Under the pieces are notes generated by a model. The model searched no databases and was not told the origin of the DNA. It saw only the letters and a list, made by a program, of their open reading frames with translations. A DNA stretch of 64,000 nucleotides, taken from Ancylobacter rudongensis. Its GTDB lineage: Bacteria > Pseudomonadota > Alphaproteobacteria > Rhizobiales > Xanthobacteraceae. The translations under genes were made by a program, and so were the position numbers. Positions within the stretch are counted from its first letter, which is position 1; every line of letters starts with the position of its first letter. Positions 25,462 to 34,737 of this stretch are shown here, piece by piece. The DNA is taken from the NCBI RefSeq assembly GCF_900100155.1, contig NZ_FMTP01000001.1, forward strand, positions 868,001 to 932,000, read 5' to 3'.

Positions 25462-25507
25462 CGATGTGGGGGCTGGGGGCCTTCGCTCACACCCAAGGAA
25501 CAACCGC

Positions 25508-26506
25508 ATGCAAAGACCCGACGGCAGCTGGGACCCGTTCGACGATCATGTCATCGACTTCGCCCTTGCCCGACTGCGGCAGGGCGAGCGGGTCGCGCTG
25601 GTCACGCTGTTTTCCATCGACGGCGCCTCCCCGCGCCCGCTCGGCGCCCAGATGGCGGTCACGGCCGGCGGCGAGAGCGTCGGCTATCTCTCCGGCGGCT
25701 GCCTGGAGCGGGCGGTGATCGCCGAGGCGCAGGAGGCGATGGAACAGGGCGCCAACCGTCTTGTCCGCTACGGCAAGGGCTCGCCCTATCTCGATATCCA
25801 GCTGCCCTGCGGCAGCGCGATCGAGCTTCATTTCGATGTGACGCTGACCGTGGCCGCGCTCGCGAAGCTGGATCGGGCGTATCGCGCCCGCACGACGGGC
25901 ACGCTCGACATCGGCCCGCCGCCGGGGACGAAGGGCCCTGTGCTCACCCGCCATTACCGTCCGGCGCCCCGGCTCCTCGTCGCCGGCACCGGCGCGGCGG
26001 CGGTTCAACTGCTGCTGCTGGGCCGGGTCAGCGGCTTCGAGACTGAACTGCTGTCGCAGGACGCGCCGACGCGCGCGGCCTGCGCTCGCGAGGGCTTGAC
26101 CGCCCGGCCCATTCTCGGCACCGGCCACGCCCGCGACGTCGCCGCCGACTTCCGCACCGCCTTCGTGCTGATGTTCCACGATCACGACTGGGAGCAGGAC
26201 TTCCTCGCGGCCGCGTTGGCGAGCGAGGCGTTCTACATCGGCGCGCAGGGCAGCCGGAGCGTGCATGCGGCCCGTCGGCAACGCCTGCTCGCCGCGGGAT
26301 TTGACGCCTCGGAGGTGGCCCGCATACGCGGGCCGGCAGGGCTGTTCCACGGCACCAAGAGCGCCTATGCCCTCGCCGCCTCGGTCCTTGCGGAGATCAT
26401 CGACGCCGAGCAGAGGCAGTTTCCCTCCCTCGTCTCGCTCGATCATTCGCCGGTGGCGCGGCGCTATTCCGCCGCTCGGGCGGCCGCCGGCGCCGTTCGC
26501 CCGTAA
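25508..26506 (+). CDS. XdhC/CoxI family Mo-cofactor maturation protein
   Basis: A 332-residue cytoplasmic protein with the XdhC N-terminal domain (VALVTLFSIDGASPRPLGAQM, SGGCLE) and the C-terminal Rossmann-like domain (FYIGAQGSR). XdhC proteins bind molybdenum cofactor and help its sulfuration and insertion into xanthine-oxidase-family enzymes. The ATG at 25508 with AAGGAA upstream is preferred over an earlier ATG at 25466. It could serve both Mo modules in this window. Its last 43 bases overlap the 3' end of the convergent AraC gene. Confidence 0.9.
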   Translation: MQRPDGSWDPFDDHVIDFALARLRQGERVALVTLFSIDGASPRPLGAQMAVTAGGESVGYLSGGCLERAVIAEAQEAMEQGANRLVRYGKGSPYLDIQLPCGSAIELHFDVTLTVAALAKLDRAYRARTTGTLDIGPPPGTKGPVLTRHYRPAPRLLVAGTGAAAVQLLLLGRVSGFETELLSQDAPTRAACAREGLTARPILGTGHARDVAADFRTAFVLMFHDHDWEQDFLAAALASEAFYIGAQGSRSVHAARRQRLLAAGFDASEVARIRGPAGLFHGTKSAYALAASVLAEIIDAEQRQFPSLVSLDHSPVARRYSAARAAAGAVRP

Positions 26507-27390
26507 TGGCGGGGCGAGCAGCCCATCATCCGCTTGAAGGCGGTGCTGAACGCGCTCTCGGATTCATACCCCACCGCGAGGGCGACCACCCCGACCGGAT
26601 CGCCGCTATTCTCCAGCCGGTCGCAGGCCAGCAGCATGCGCCAGCGGGCGACATACTGCATCGGCGGTTCGCCGACGCTTTCCCGGAACCGCAGCGCGAA
26701 GGTCGAGCGCGACATGCCGGCCCGCTCCGCGAGGTCCTGCAGCGTCCAGCCCTGGGCGGGATCGGCATGGATCGCCCGGATCGCCGCCCCCAGCTGCTTG
26801 TCCGCCAGCGCGAACAGCCAGCCGACGCCGGCGCCGGCCTCCAGATGCACACGCAGCGCCTGCACCAGCATCAGATGGGCGAGATGCTGGAGCACCAGCG
26901 CATTGCCGGCCTGGCGCTCGCGCAGCTCCTTCATCATCTCCTCGACTGACCAGCGCAGCGCCGCCTGCCCCGCCTGGCCGGTGATATGGACAACCGGCGG
27001 CAGCAGCCCCAGCAGCATGTCGGCATGGTGGCCACGGACGCCGAAGCGGCTGCCGACAAGGGCAAACCCGCCGCCGCCATTCAGCCGCACCACGCCGCCC
27101 CGCTGGGCCGGCGGAAAGATCTGGCCGGAGGGCGTGGCAGGTAGGTCGAGCGCGCTGCCCATGCGAAAGGGCCGCCCCCTCGGCAGCACGAAACACTCGC
27201 CGGCCTCCAGCCGCACCGGCGCGTCCACCCCCTCGACGGCAAGCCAGCCCCCGCCGGAGACGACGGCGTAGCACTTGATCAGCGTGCCCTGGTCGCCGAA
27301 CTGCACCGCCCAGTCGCCCCCGGCCTCGAAGCCGGAGGAGACATAGGCATGCGGCTTCAGCAGCGAGAGCACGTCGGAGAGCGGGTCCAT
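26464..27390 (-). CDS. AraC-family regulator with cupin_6-type N-terminus
   Basis: A 308-residue regulator. Residues about 1-170 form the Cupin_6-like sensing domain (MDPLSDVLSLLKPHAYVS, FVLPRGRPFRM) and residues about 205-300 the AraC HTH pair (WTLQDLAERAGMSRSTFALRF, VGYESESAFSTAFKRMMG). The start at 27390 matches the family N-terminus; the open frame extends 16 codons upstream. It is convergent with xdhC, overlapping it by 43 bp, and downstream of the XRE gene in the same direction. Its ligand and targets are unknown. Confidence 0.9.
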   Translation of the reverse strand: MDPLSDVLSLLKPHAYVSSGFEAGGDWAVQFGDQGTLIKCYAVVSGGGWLAVEGVDAPVRLEAGECFVLPRGRPFRMGSALDLPATPSGQIFPPAQRGGVVRLNGGGGFALVGSRFGVRGHHADMLLGLLPPVVHITGQAGQAALRWSVEEMMKELRERQAGNALVLQHLAHLMLVQALRVHLEAGAGVGWLFALADKQLGAAIRAIHADPAQGWTLQDLAERAGMSRSTFALRFRESVGEPPMQYVARWRMLLACDRLENSGDPVGVVALAVGYESESAFSTAFKRMMGCSPRHYGRTAPAAARAAE

Positions 27391-27483
27391 GAAGTCTCTG
27401 GGGTCAGAGCGGTTAAATGAAAGCCGGCAAAGCACCATTTCATTCCGGCCATTGTTGGCACTTTTGGGAGTGTGGCGGCGCGC

Positions 27484-28320
27484 CTAGGCGCCATTACACA
27501 GCCGGCTGATCTTTTCGCTGTCGGCAGCGGTCGCCGGCACATAGGCCATCAGCCGCAGGTCCGGCCGTCCGTCGATGGCGAAGGAGGAAAACTCGAAGCT
27601 GATCTCGCCCACCACGGCGTGGCGGATGGTCTTGGCGCCTTCGCCGGTCATCTGCACGTCGTTCTCGTTCCACAGCCGCGCGAAGTCGGCGCTGCGGGCG
27701 GACAGCTCGGCGACAAGTTCGCCGGCCCGCTCGTCCTCGCCCACCCGGGCGGTCTCGGCGCGGAAGGTCGCCACCAGGAAGCGCGCCACCGCCTCCCAGT
27801 CGCTCTGGGCCGCGCGCGTCGCCGGATCGAGAAAGATCCGCCGCAGGATGTTGCGCTCATCGGGCGCCATCGCTTCATAATCGGCGAGAGCGAGCCGCGC
27901 TGCCCGGTTCCAGCCGATGATGTCCCAGGTCGCGGTAGCGACGGTGGCGGGAATCGTCGGCATGGCGTCGAGAAAGCGCTGCAGCCGGGCGGAAATGCCC
28001 TGCTGCGACGGAGCGCTTGCCTTGGGGCGATGGCCGATGCCGACCAGAAACAGGTGCTCGCGCTCCGCTTCCGTCATCATCAGCGCCCGGGCGAGGCTGT
28101 CGAGCACGCGCGGCGAAGGCGCCCCGCCCCGCCCCTGCTCCAGCCAGGTGTACCAGGTGGTGCTGATATGGGCCCGCTGCGCCACCTCCTCGCGGCGCAG
28201 CCCCGGCGTGCGGCGACGGCCGCCAAAGCCGAGCGCGGCGGCGTCGAGCCGCTGCCGGCGATCCCTCAGAAACGCGCCGAGCCGGTGCGTGTCGCCCTCA
28301 TCGTGCAGCATGTTAGTCAT
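27484..28320 (-). CDS. XRE-family regulator with MmyB-like ligand domain
   Basis: A 278-residue regulator. The N-terminal HTH lies within residues 10-85 (TPGLRREEVAQRAHISTTWYTWLEQGR). The rest matches the MmyB-like ligand-binding domain (WDIIGWNRAARLAL). This architecture is common in repressors paired with a divergent NAD(P)-dependent reductase gene, as here (28400). The start lies directly next to the palindrome at 28321-28332. Confidence 0.92.
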   Translation of the reverse strand: MTNMLHDEGDTHRLGAFLRDRRQRLDAAALGFGGRRRTPGLRREEVAQRAHISTTWYTWLEQGRGGAPSPRVLDSLARALMMTEAEREHLFLVGIGHRPKASAPSQQGISARLQRFLDAMPTIPATVATATWDIIGWNRAARLALADYEAMAPDERNILRRIFLDPATRAAQSDWEAVARFLVATFRAETARVGEDERAGELVAELSARSADFARLWNENDVQMTGEGAKTIRHAVVGEISFEFSSFAIDGRPDLRLMAYVPATAADSEKISRLCNGA

Positions 28321-28356
28321 TATACCCGTATAAAGTCACGTCTTTAACTGGGTATA
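28321..28356. promoter_or_regulatory. Palindromic sites between XRE and SDR genes, likely operator
   Basis: TATACCCGTATA (28321-28332) is a near-palindrome, and TATACCC (28321-28327) is repeated inverted as GGGTATA (28350-28356). Both lie in the 79-bp divergent gap, the first touching the XRE start codon. They fit binding of the XRE protein to both promoters. Confidence 0.6.
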
Positions 28357-28399
28357 GTTTGGCCGGCATTCTCCTTCCCGACAAGAAGGAGACGTTCTC

Positions 28400-29305
28400 A
28401 TGCAAGTATTTGTGACCGGCGCGAGCGGCTTTGTCGGCTCGGCCGTGACGGCTGAACTTCTGGCCCATGGGCACCGGGTGCTGGGTCTGGCGCGCTCGGA
28501 CAGAAGCGCGGACGCGCTGGCGCGGACCGGCGCGCAGGTGCTGCGCGGTGATCTCGAAGCGCCGGAAACGCTGCGCGAGGGGGCGCGGCTGTGCGACGCG
28601 ATCATCCATACCGGCTTCATCCACGACTTCGCCCACTATGCCCGGTGCTGCGCCATCGACCGCGCCGCCATCGAAACGCTGGGCGCCGCCATCGCCGGCA
28701 CCAACAAGCCGTTCATCGTCACCGCCGGCCTCGCCGGGCTGGGCGTTCCCGGCGAGGTGGTGAGCGAAGACGATATCGCCCCGCCGCCCACCGATCTGTA
28801 TCCGCGCGCCTCCGACATGGCGGCGCGGGCGCTCACTGCGCGCGGCATCCCCACCATGATCATGCGTCTTCCGCCCTCCGTGCATGGCCGCGGCGACCAC
28901 GGCTTTGTGCCGATGCTGATCGCGCTGGCACGCGAGAAGGGGCGCTCGGCCTATGTCGGCGGTGGGTCCAATGCCTGGCCGGCGGCGCATGTGACCGATG
29001 CCGCCCGCGCCTATCGCCTCGCCGTGGAGCGCGGCCCAAGTGCCGAGACCTTCCACGCGGCGGCCGAAAGGGGCGTCCCCTTCCGGGATATCGCGCAGGC
29101 CATTGCCGGCGGCCTCGACCTGCCCTGCGTGTCGCTGAGCGCCGGGGAGGCGCGGACGCATTTCGGCTGGATGGCGCACTTCACCGCGCTGGACCAGCCC
29201 ACCGCCAGCGAACGGACCCGGCACCTTCTGGACTGGCACCCGAGGGGACCGGACCTTCTGACTGACATGGCCCAGGCGGGCTATTTCCCGGTCAGCGCCG
29301 GCTGA
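28400..29305 (+). CDS. NAD(P)-dependent epimerase/reductase, extended SDR
   Basis: A 301-residue extended/atypical SDR. The nucleotide-binding motif TGASGFVGS is at the N-terminus (6-14) and the NmrA/epimerase-like fold continues with [11 protein letters not shown]. The usual YxxxK site appears as YPRASDMAA, so Tyr is kept but Lys is not obvious. Ribosome site GAAGGAGA is strong. It is the presumed target of the divergent XRE regulator; similar pairs occur in many soil bacteria, often in stress or xenobiotic responses. Confidence 0.9.
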   Translation: MQVFVTGASGFVGSAVTAELLAHGHRVLGLARSDRSADALARTGAQVLRGDLEAPETLREGARLCDAIIHTGFIHDFAHYARCCAIDRAAIETLGAAIAGTNKPFIVTAGLAGLGVPGEVVSEDDIAPPPTDLYPRASDMAARALTARGIPTMIMRLPPSVHGRGDHGFVPMLIALAREKGRSAYVGGGSNAWPAAHVTDAARAYRLAVERGPSAETFHAAAERGVPFRDIAQAIAGGLDLPCVSLSAGEARTHFGWMAHFTALDQPTASERTRHLLDWHPRGPDLLTDMAQAGYFPVSAG

Positions 29306-29311
29306 GGCGGC

Positions 29312-29340
29312 GGGGCGTCCGAAAAGGGGCGCCCCACTTT
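29312..29340 (+). terminator. Terminator-like hairpin after the epimerase/reductase gene
   Basis: GGGGCGTCC (29312-29320) pairs with GGGCGCCCC (29327-29335) with one G-T pair around a six-base loop, followed by ACTTT. The T-run is weak. It separates this gene from the Mo/Sox operon. Confidence 0.55.
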
Positions 29341-29526
29341 GTATCAATTCTTATCAAGTCCTTCCCCTGCGACATCTGGCGACAATCGGGCACGCGGGCG
29401 GCACGCTTCTGCGACACCGCATGCCTAGCGTTCCCCGGTCGACCCATGCCAGCCGCCCTGCCGCCGGAAGCCCCCTCGCCTTCCGGCCGGCGCGGCATGC
29501 ACCGTTTCTCCAGCCGGGAGGCCACC

Positions 29527-29985
29527 ATGGTCCAGCTCACCGTCAACGGACAGACGCACGACATCGAGGCCGAGCCCGATACGCCGCTTCTCTGGGTGCT
29601 GCGCGAGCAAATCGGCCTGACCGGCACCAAGTTCGGCTGCGGCATCGCCATGTGCGGCGCCTGCACGGTCCATATTGACGGGGTGGCGACGCGCTCCTGC
29701 GTGATGCCGCTCTCCGCCATCGGGGCGGAGCAGAAGATCGTCACCATTGAAGGCCTCTCGCCGGATGGTTCGCACCCGGTGCAGAAGGCCTGGCTGGCGC
29801 TCGACGTTCCCCAGTGCGGCTACTGCCAGACCGGCATGATCATGGCGGTGGCGAGCCTGCTGGTGACCAATCCGACACCGAGCGACGACGACATCAACGC
29901 CGAGATCACCAATATCTGCCGCTGCGGCACCTATAACCGCGTCCGCGCCGCCATCCACATGGCGGCCGACGGCAAGGCCGGCTGA
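29527..29985 (+). CDS. (2Fe-2S) subunit of molybdenum hydroxylase, IorA-like (module 2)
   Basis: A 152-residue small subunit with both [2Fe-2S] sites: [13 protein letters not shown] plus Cys in TRSC, and QCGYCQTG plus NICRCGTY. The ATG at 29527 follows GGGAGG; the frame is open 27 codons upstream but not family-like. It is the first gene of an eight-gene operon that continues through soxA. Sequence pattern is close to the module 1 small subunit, yet the two operons carry different partner genes. Confidence 0.93.
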   Translation: MVQLTVNGQTHDIEAEPDTPLLWVLREQIGLTGTKFGCGIAMCGACTVHIDGVATRSCVMPLSAIGAEQKIVTIEGLSPDGSHPVQKAWLALDVPQCGYCQTGMIMAVASLLVTNPTPSDDDINAEITNICRCGTYNRVRAAIHMAADGKAG

Positions 29986-29996
29986 GGGAGCGCGCC

Positions 29997-32189
29997 ATGA
30001 GCATTGTCCAATCGGTCTCGCGCCGCAATTTCATCGTCGGCTCCGGTGCCACCGTGGCCGGCCTGTCGCTCGGCTTCCATGTGCCCTTCCTGGCCTCTGC
30101 CTCGGCGCAGGAGGCGGGAGCTAACCTGCCGCCTGAAATCAATGCCTGGGTGGTGGTGAAGCCGGACGACACCATCGTCATCCGCATCGCTCGCTCGGAG
30201 ATGGGCCAGGGCACGCTCACCGGCCTCGCCCAGCTTGTCGTCGAGGAACTGGAAGGCGACTGGTCCAAGGTCACGACCGAATATCCCCCGCCGGGCGAAA
30301 ACCTGAAGCGCGATCGCGTCTGGGGCAGCTACTCCACCGGCGGTTCACGCGGCATCCGCGACTCGCATGACTATGTCCGCAAGGGCGGCGCCGCCGCGCG
30401 CCACATGTTGATCGCGGCGGCGGCGGAACAGTGGGGCGTGCCGGCGGGCGAATGCGCGGCGGCCAGCAGCGTCATCACCCACGGCCCGAGCGGGCGCACT
30501 TTGCGCTTCGGCGAAGTGGCGGAGGCCGCCGGCCGGCAGGCGCCGCCGGCCGAAGTCGCCCTGAAGGACCCGAAGGACTGGAAAATCGCCGGCAAGCCAT
30601 TGGCGCGCCTCGACACGGTGGAGAAGCTCACCGGCAAGCAGGTCTATGGCGCCGATCTCAAGCTGCCCGGCATGCTCAACGCCGCGATCAAGGCCTGCCC
30701 GGTCTTCGGCGGCACGCTGGTGAGCTTCGACGCGGCGGCGATCGAGACGATGCCGGGCGTCAAGAAGGTGGTGAAGGTGGACGACCGCTCCGTCGCCGTC
30801 GTCGCCGACACCTGGTGGCGGGCGAAGACGGCGCTGGATGCGCTTCCCATCACCTGGGACGAAGGCCCGAACAAGGACCTTTCCAGCGACGCCATCCGCG
30901 CCATGCTGGCGGAAGGGCTGGAGGCGCAGGAGGCCTTCATCGGCAACAGCCAGGGCGACGCCAAGGCCGAACTCGCCCGCGTCGCGGCGGCCGGCGGCAC
31001 GGTCATCACCGCGACCTATGCCTTTCCCTATCAGAACCACGCCACCATGGAGCCGATGAACGCTACCGCGCTCTGGACGGCGGACAGATGCGAGGTGTGG
31101 GTGCCGACGCAGAATGGCGAGGCCAGCCTTGCCGCCGCGGCCGAGGCGGCGGGCCTGCCGGTCGGCCAGTGCGAGGTCTACAAGATCCATCTCGGTGGCG
31201 GCTTCGGCCGGCGCGGCAATTTCCAGGACTATGTCCGCCAGTCGGTCAGCATCGCCCGGCAGATGCCGGGCATCCCGGTGAAGCTGCTCTGGACCCGCGA
31301 GGAGGACATGCTGCACGGCGCCTATCACCCCACCACCCAGGCCAAGCTCACCGGGGCGCTGGACGCGGACGGCAACCTGACCGCGCTGCACCTGCGCATT
31401 TCCGGCCAGTCGATCCTCGCCGCCGTGCGGCCGCAGGGCATGCAGGGGGGCATGGACCCGGTGGTGTTCCAGGGGCTGACGGCGAGCCTGCCGGAGGGCC
31501 ATCTCGCCTATACCGTGCCCAACCTGCTGATCGACCACGCCATGCGCAACCCGCCGGTGCCGCCCGGCTTCTGGCGCGGGGTGAATCTCAACCAGAACGC
31601 GATCTATGTCGAATGCTTCATCGACGAGCTCGCCCATGCCGCCGGCACGGAGCCGCTCGCCTTCCGCCGCAAGCTGATGGCGAACCACCCCAAGCACCTT
31701 GCCGTGCTGGAGGCGGCGGCCAATGGCATTGGCTGGGACACGCCGCCGGCGCCGGGGCGCCATCGCGGCCTCGGCCAGATCATGGGCTTCGGCTCCTATG
31801 TCGCCGCCGCCGCCGAAGTCTCGGTGGAGAAGGGCGAACTGAAGATCCACCGCATCGTCGCCGCCACCGATCCCGGCCACGTCGTCAACCCGGCGCAGGT
31901 GGAGCGGCAGGTCGAGGGCTCCTTCGTCTATGGCCTCTCCGCCTGCCTCTATGGCGAATGCACGGTCGCCGGCGGGCGGATGCAGGAGGAGAATTTCGAC
32001 ACCTATGAGGTGCTGCGCATGGCCGAGATGCCAGCGGTGGAAACCATCATGCTGCCCTCCGGCGGCTTCTGGGGCGGGGTGGGCGAGCCGACCATTGCGG
32101 TCGCCGCGCCGGCGGTGCTGAATGCGCTGTTCGCCGCCACCGGCAAGCGCTACCGCACCCTGCCCTTGAAGAACCACGAGCTTGCCTGA
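29997..32189 (+). CDS. Molybdopterin-binding subunit, IorB-like, Tat-exported (module 2)
   Basis: A 730-residue Mo subunit of the xanthine-oxidase family with a twin-arginine signal (SRRNFIVGSG) and cleavage near ASAQE, so it works in the periplasm. Mo-cofactor motifs GGGFGRRGN and the C-terminal glutamate in GVGEPTIA are present. Its stop codon shares a base with the next start (TGATG), tying it to a c-type cytochrome, an Fcc-like flavoprotein and SoxXYZA. This context suggests a role in oxidising a sulfur compound or carrier-bound substrate, with cytochrome c as acceptor; the family itself usually oxidises aldehydes or heterocycles. Confidence 0.92.
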   Translation: MSIVQSVSRRNFIVGSGATVAGLSLGFHVPFLASASAQEAGANLPPEINAWVVVKPDDTIVIRIARSEMGQGTLTGLAQLVVEELEGDWSKVTTEYPPPGENLKRDRVWGSYSTGGSRGIRDSHDYVRKGGAAARHMLIAAAAEQWGVPAGECAAASSVITHGPSGRTLRFGEVAEAAGRQAPPAEVALKDPKDWKIAGKPLARLDTVEKLTGKQVYGADLKLPGMLNAAIKACPVFGGTLVSFDAAAIETMPGVKKVVKVDDRSVAVVADTWWRAKTALDALPITWDEGPNKDLSSDAIRAMLAEGLEAQEAFIGNSQGDAKAELARVAAAGGTVITATYAFPYQNHATMEPMNATALWTADRCEVWVPTQNGEASLAAAAEAAGLPVGQCEVYKIHLGGGFGRRGNFQDYVRQSVSIARQMPGIPVKLLWTREEDMLHGAYHPTTQAKLTGALDADGNLTALHLRISGQSILAAVRPQGMQGGMDPVVFQGLTASLPEGHLAYTVPNLLIDHAMRNPPVPPGFWRGVNLNQNAIYVECFIDELAHAAGTEPLAFRRKLMANHPKHLAVLEAAANGIGWDTPPAPGRHRGLGQIMGFGSYVAAAAEVSVEKGELKIHRIVAATDPGHVVNPAQVERQVEGSFVYGLSACLYGECTVAGGRMQEENFDTYEVLRMAEMPAVETIMLPSGGFWGGVGEPTIAVAAPAVLNALFAATGKRYRTLPLKNHELA

Positions 32190-32494
32190 TGCGCCTGTTC
32201 CACCTCATGCTGCCGGCGCTGGCACTGTTGATCTCCGTCGCGCCGGCAGACGCCGCGCCACCGCGTGGGGCGGCCTCCTGCACCGGCTGCCATCCGCGCA
32301 CCGCCACCAGCGGGCCGGTGCCGAGCCTGAACGGCCAACCGGCCGAGCAGATCGTGGCGGCCATGGACGCCTTCCGCTCGGGCGAGCGTCGCTCGACCGT
32401 GATGGCGCGCATTGCCAAGGGTTTCACCGATGAGGAAACACGGGCCATCGCCGCGTATTTCGCCAATGGGGGCAACGCGCCCGCTCAGCCGTAG
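32189..32494 (+). CDS. Small monoheme cytochrome c, FccA/SoxE-like
   Basis: A 101-residue protein with a signal peptide (cleavage near ADAA) and one heme site CTGCH; a Met in [10 protein letters not shown] is the likely second ligand. It has the form of a cytochrome c553 or a half-size flavocytochrome-c cytochrome subunit. The classic FccA and SoxE subunits are diheme, so this one is about half length. It overlaps the stop of the Mo subunit by one base, and the flavoprotein gene overlaps its 3' end by 29 bp. It probably accepts electrons from the flavoprotein, the Mo enzyme or both. Confidence 0.88.
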   Translation: MRLFHLMLPALALLISVAPADAAPPRGAASCTGCHPRTATSGPVPSLNGQPAEQIVAAMDAFRSGERRSTVMARIAKGFTDEETRAIAAYFANGGNAPAQP

Positions 32495-33743
32495 GCGCCT
32501 TCTGGGCTTGGCCGCCGGTGCCGGCGTGGCGCTGGCGAGCCCTGCCGTGCGGGCGCAGGCGGCGCCGCGCGTGGTGGTGATCGGCGGCGGCTTCGGCGGT
32601 GCCAGCCTCGCCCGCGCGCTGAAGCGCGAAGACCCCGGTATCGCGGTGGCGCTGATCGAGCCCAGCGGGCATTACACCGCCTGCCCGCTCAGCAATGCGG
32701 TCATCGCCGGCATGCGCGAGATGAAGGCGCAGCATTTCGGCTATGCCGGGATTGAGGACGACGGCATCGTCCATATCCAGCAGAAGGCGGTGCGGGTGGA
32801 GCCGGACCAGCGCCGCGTCGTGCTCGCCGACGAGGTGCGCCTCAGCTATGACCGGCTCGTCGTCGCCCCCGGCATCGACCTCAACTTCGAGGCGATCCCC
32901 GGCTATGACGAAGCCGCGACCCAGCTGATGCCGCACGCCTGGAAGGCCGGCGAGCAGACGCTGCTGCTGCGCCGCCAGCTGGAGGCGATGGAGGATGGCG
33001 GGCTGGTCGTCATTTCAGCGCCGGCCAATCCGTTCCGCTGCCCGCCCGGCCCCTATGAGCGGGCAAGCCTGATCGCCCACTATCTCAAGACCCACAAGCC
33101 GCGCTCGAAGATCCTCATCCTCGACGCCAAGGACGCCTTCTCCAAGCAGCGCCTGTTCGAGGCCGGCTGGGGTGCGCTCTATCCCGGCATGATCGAATGG
33201 GTCGGGCTCTCCTTTGGCGGCGCCGTCACCGGGGTGGATGCCGGCACCCGGACGCTGCGCACCGAGTTTGGCGAACACCGCGCGGCGGTGGCGAACATCA
33301 TCCCGCCGCAGCGCGCCGGCGCCATCGCTGCGCTGGCCGGCGTCGCCGACCGCACCGGCTGGTGCCCGATCGATCCCGTCACCTTCGAATCCCGGCTGGT
33401 GCCTGATATCCATGTCATCGGCGACGCCGCCATTGGCGGGGCGATGCCGAAATCCGCCTTCACCGCCAATGCCCAGGCCAAGGCCTGCGCCAGCGCCGTC
33501 ATCGCGCTGCTGCGCGGGCGGGACCCAGGCGAGCCGAAACTCATCAACACCTGCTATAGCCTGCTGGCGCCGGATTACGGCATCTCCATCGCCGGCGTCT
33601 ACACCCCGCAGAACGGCCTGCTGGCGGAGGTCGACGGCGCCGGCGGGACCTCGCCGCTCGACGCGCCGGCTGCCGTCCGGGCCGAGGAAGCCGCCTATGG
33701 CGAGGCCTGGTTCGAGACCATCACCACCGAGGCTTTCGGGTGA
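32466..33743 (+). CDS. Flavocytochrome c sulfide dehydrogenase-like flavoprotein (FccB/SoxF type)
   Basis: A 425-residue Tat-exported flavoprotein ([10 protein letters not shown] signal). The FAD motif [10 protein letters not shown] is at 36-45. Cys73 (TACPLS) fits the covalent FAD attachment Cys of flavocytochrome c. Cys192 (FRCPPGP) and Cys300 (GWCPID) fit its redox-active disulfide pair. It should oxidise sulfide or a persulfide-type substrate and pass electrons to the small cytochrome. The start at 32466, inside the cytochrome gene, is chosen because it gives the Tat signal; the frame is open further upstream. Confidence 0.92.
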   Translation: MGATRPLSRRRLLGLAAGAGVALASPAVRAQAAPRVVVIGGGFGGASLARALKREDPGIAVALIEPSGHYTACPLSNAVIAGMREMKAQHFGYAGIEDDGIVHIQQKAVRVEPDQRRVVLADEVRLSYDRLVVAPGIDLNFEAIPGYDEAATQLMPHAWKAGEQTLLLRRQLEAMEDGGLVVISAPANPFRCPPGPYERASLIAHYLKTHKPRSKILILDAKDAFSKQRLFEAGWGALYPGMIEWVGLSFGGAVTGVDAGTRTLRTEFGEHRAAVANIIPPQRAGAIAALAGVADRTGWCPIDPVTFESRLVPDIHVIGDAAIGGAMPKSAFTANAQAKACASAVIALLRGRDPGEPKLINTCYSLLAPDYGISIAGVYTPQNGLLAEVDGAGGTSPLDAPAAVRAEEAAYGEAWFETITTEAFG

Positions 33744-34225
33744 GGCGGGCGCTGGTCGGCGCCACCCTCGCCCTGGCCTGCGGCTCGTCCGGGACCGCTG
33801 CGCAGGAGACGGCCGAGCCGGAACTGGCGCCCTATGTCGTCACCGGCGACGCCATCACCGAACCTCTCGCCGGCCGGCGCGGCGATGCGGCTCTCGGGCA
33901 GCAACTGATCGGCGAGCGGCACCGCAGCCTGTGCATCCTGTGCCACGCCCTCCCCTCCGGCGCGGCGCCGCTTCAGGGCACGCTGGCGCCGAGCCTTGCC
34001 GGCATCGGCTCCCGGCTCACCGAGGGGCAGATCCGGCTGCGCATCGTCGACATGAAGCGCCTGAACCCGGAGAGCCTCATGCCCAGCTATCATGCGCGGC
34101 CGGACGCGGTACGGATCGCGCCGGCCTGGCAGGGCAAGCCGGTGCTGGATGCCGCCGAGATCGAGCATCTGGTCGCCTATCTCGTGACGTTGAAGAGTGA
34201 GCCCGTGGAAGGAGTGAGCCGATGA
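33740..34225 (+). CDS. soxX: Sulfur oxidation c-type cytochrome SoxX
   Basis: A 161-residue monoheme cytochrome with heme site CILCH (65-69) and axial Met114 in LMPSYH, as in SoxX. It should form the SoxXA complex, which attaches sulfur substrates to the SoxY carrier. It starts with GTG, in a GTGA overlap with the upstream stop, and ends in an ATGA overlap with soxY. The N-terminus has a short export-like segment with a Cys at 14. Confidence 0.92.
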   Translation: MRRALVGATLALACGSSGTAAQETAEPELAPYVVTGDAITEPLAGRRGDAALGQQLIGERHRSLCILCHALPSGAAPLQGTLAPSLAGIGSRLTEGQIRLRIVDMKRLNPESLMPSYHARPDAVRIAPAWQGKPVLDAAEIEHLVAYLVTLKSEPVEGVSR

Positions 34226-34737
34226 CAGAGCGCACGATCCGGGAGCCCACAATCCGGGAGCCCATCGCCCTTGAACCCGCCGGCGGCCCCTCGCTCGGCC
34301 GGCGCGCGGTGCTGGCCGGCGGCGTCGGCATTCTCGTCATGGCGCTGCCGCTGCGCGCGCTGGCGCGGCCCTCGCTGGAGCAGGCGGTCGCCGGCTTCAC
34401 CGGCGGCGCGCCGGTCAATGCCGGGCGGGTAAGGCTCACCGTGCCGCCGCTGGTGGAAAACGGCAATGCGGTCGGCGTCACGGTCGAGGTCGAGAGCCCG
34501 ATGAGCGAGGCCGCTTTTGTCCGCCGCATCGGCCTGTTCAACGAGAAGAACCCGCAGGCGGATGTCGCGATCTTCCGCCTCGGCCCCCGCAATGGCCGTG
34601 CGCGGATTTCCACCCGCATCCGGCTCGCGACCTCGCAGACCGTGCTCGCGGTCGCCGAGCTCAGCGACGGCACCTATTGGTCGAGCGAGGCGAATGTCAT
34701 CGTCACGCTGGCCGCCTGCATCGAGGACCTGTCATGA
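34222..34737 (+). CDS. soxY: Sulfur carrier protein SoxY with altered C-terminal arm
   Basis: A 171-residue SoxY-type protein with a twin-arginine signal (GRRAVLAGG). The immunoglobulin-like domain is recognisable (VRLTVPPLVENGNAVGVTVEVESPM is its core; key residues are the PP and the VEN-G pattern). Canonical SoxY ends in GGCGG, where Cys binds the sulfur substrate. Here the end reads AACIEDLS, with Cys166 kept, the glycines lost and five residues added. It overlaps soxX by 4 bp and soxZ by 4 bp. The N-terminus also has a short imperfect repeat of TIREP. Confidence 0.92.
   Translation: MTERTIREPTIREPIALEPAGGPSLGRRAVLAGGVGILVMALPLRALARPSLEQAVAGFTGGAPVNAGRVRLTVPPLVENGNAVGVTVEVESPMSEAAFVRRIGLFNEKNPQADVAIFRLGPRNGRARISTRIRLATSQTVLAVAELSDGTYWSSEANVIVTLAACIEDLS

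Noticed and set aside
22645-25509. Minus-strand open frame of 954 codons across the first Mo hydroxylase module
   Set aside because: It mirrors two well-supported genes in a high-GC region; the translation is a His/Arg/Gly-rich antisense shadow with no recognisable domain.
26464-26506. 43-bp overlap of xdhC and the convergent AraC gene as evidence of a frameshift
   Set aside because: Both C-termini look normal for their families; short tail-to-tail overlaps are common in compact genomes.
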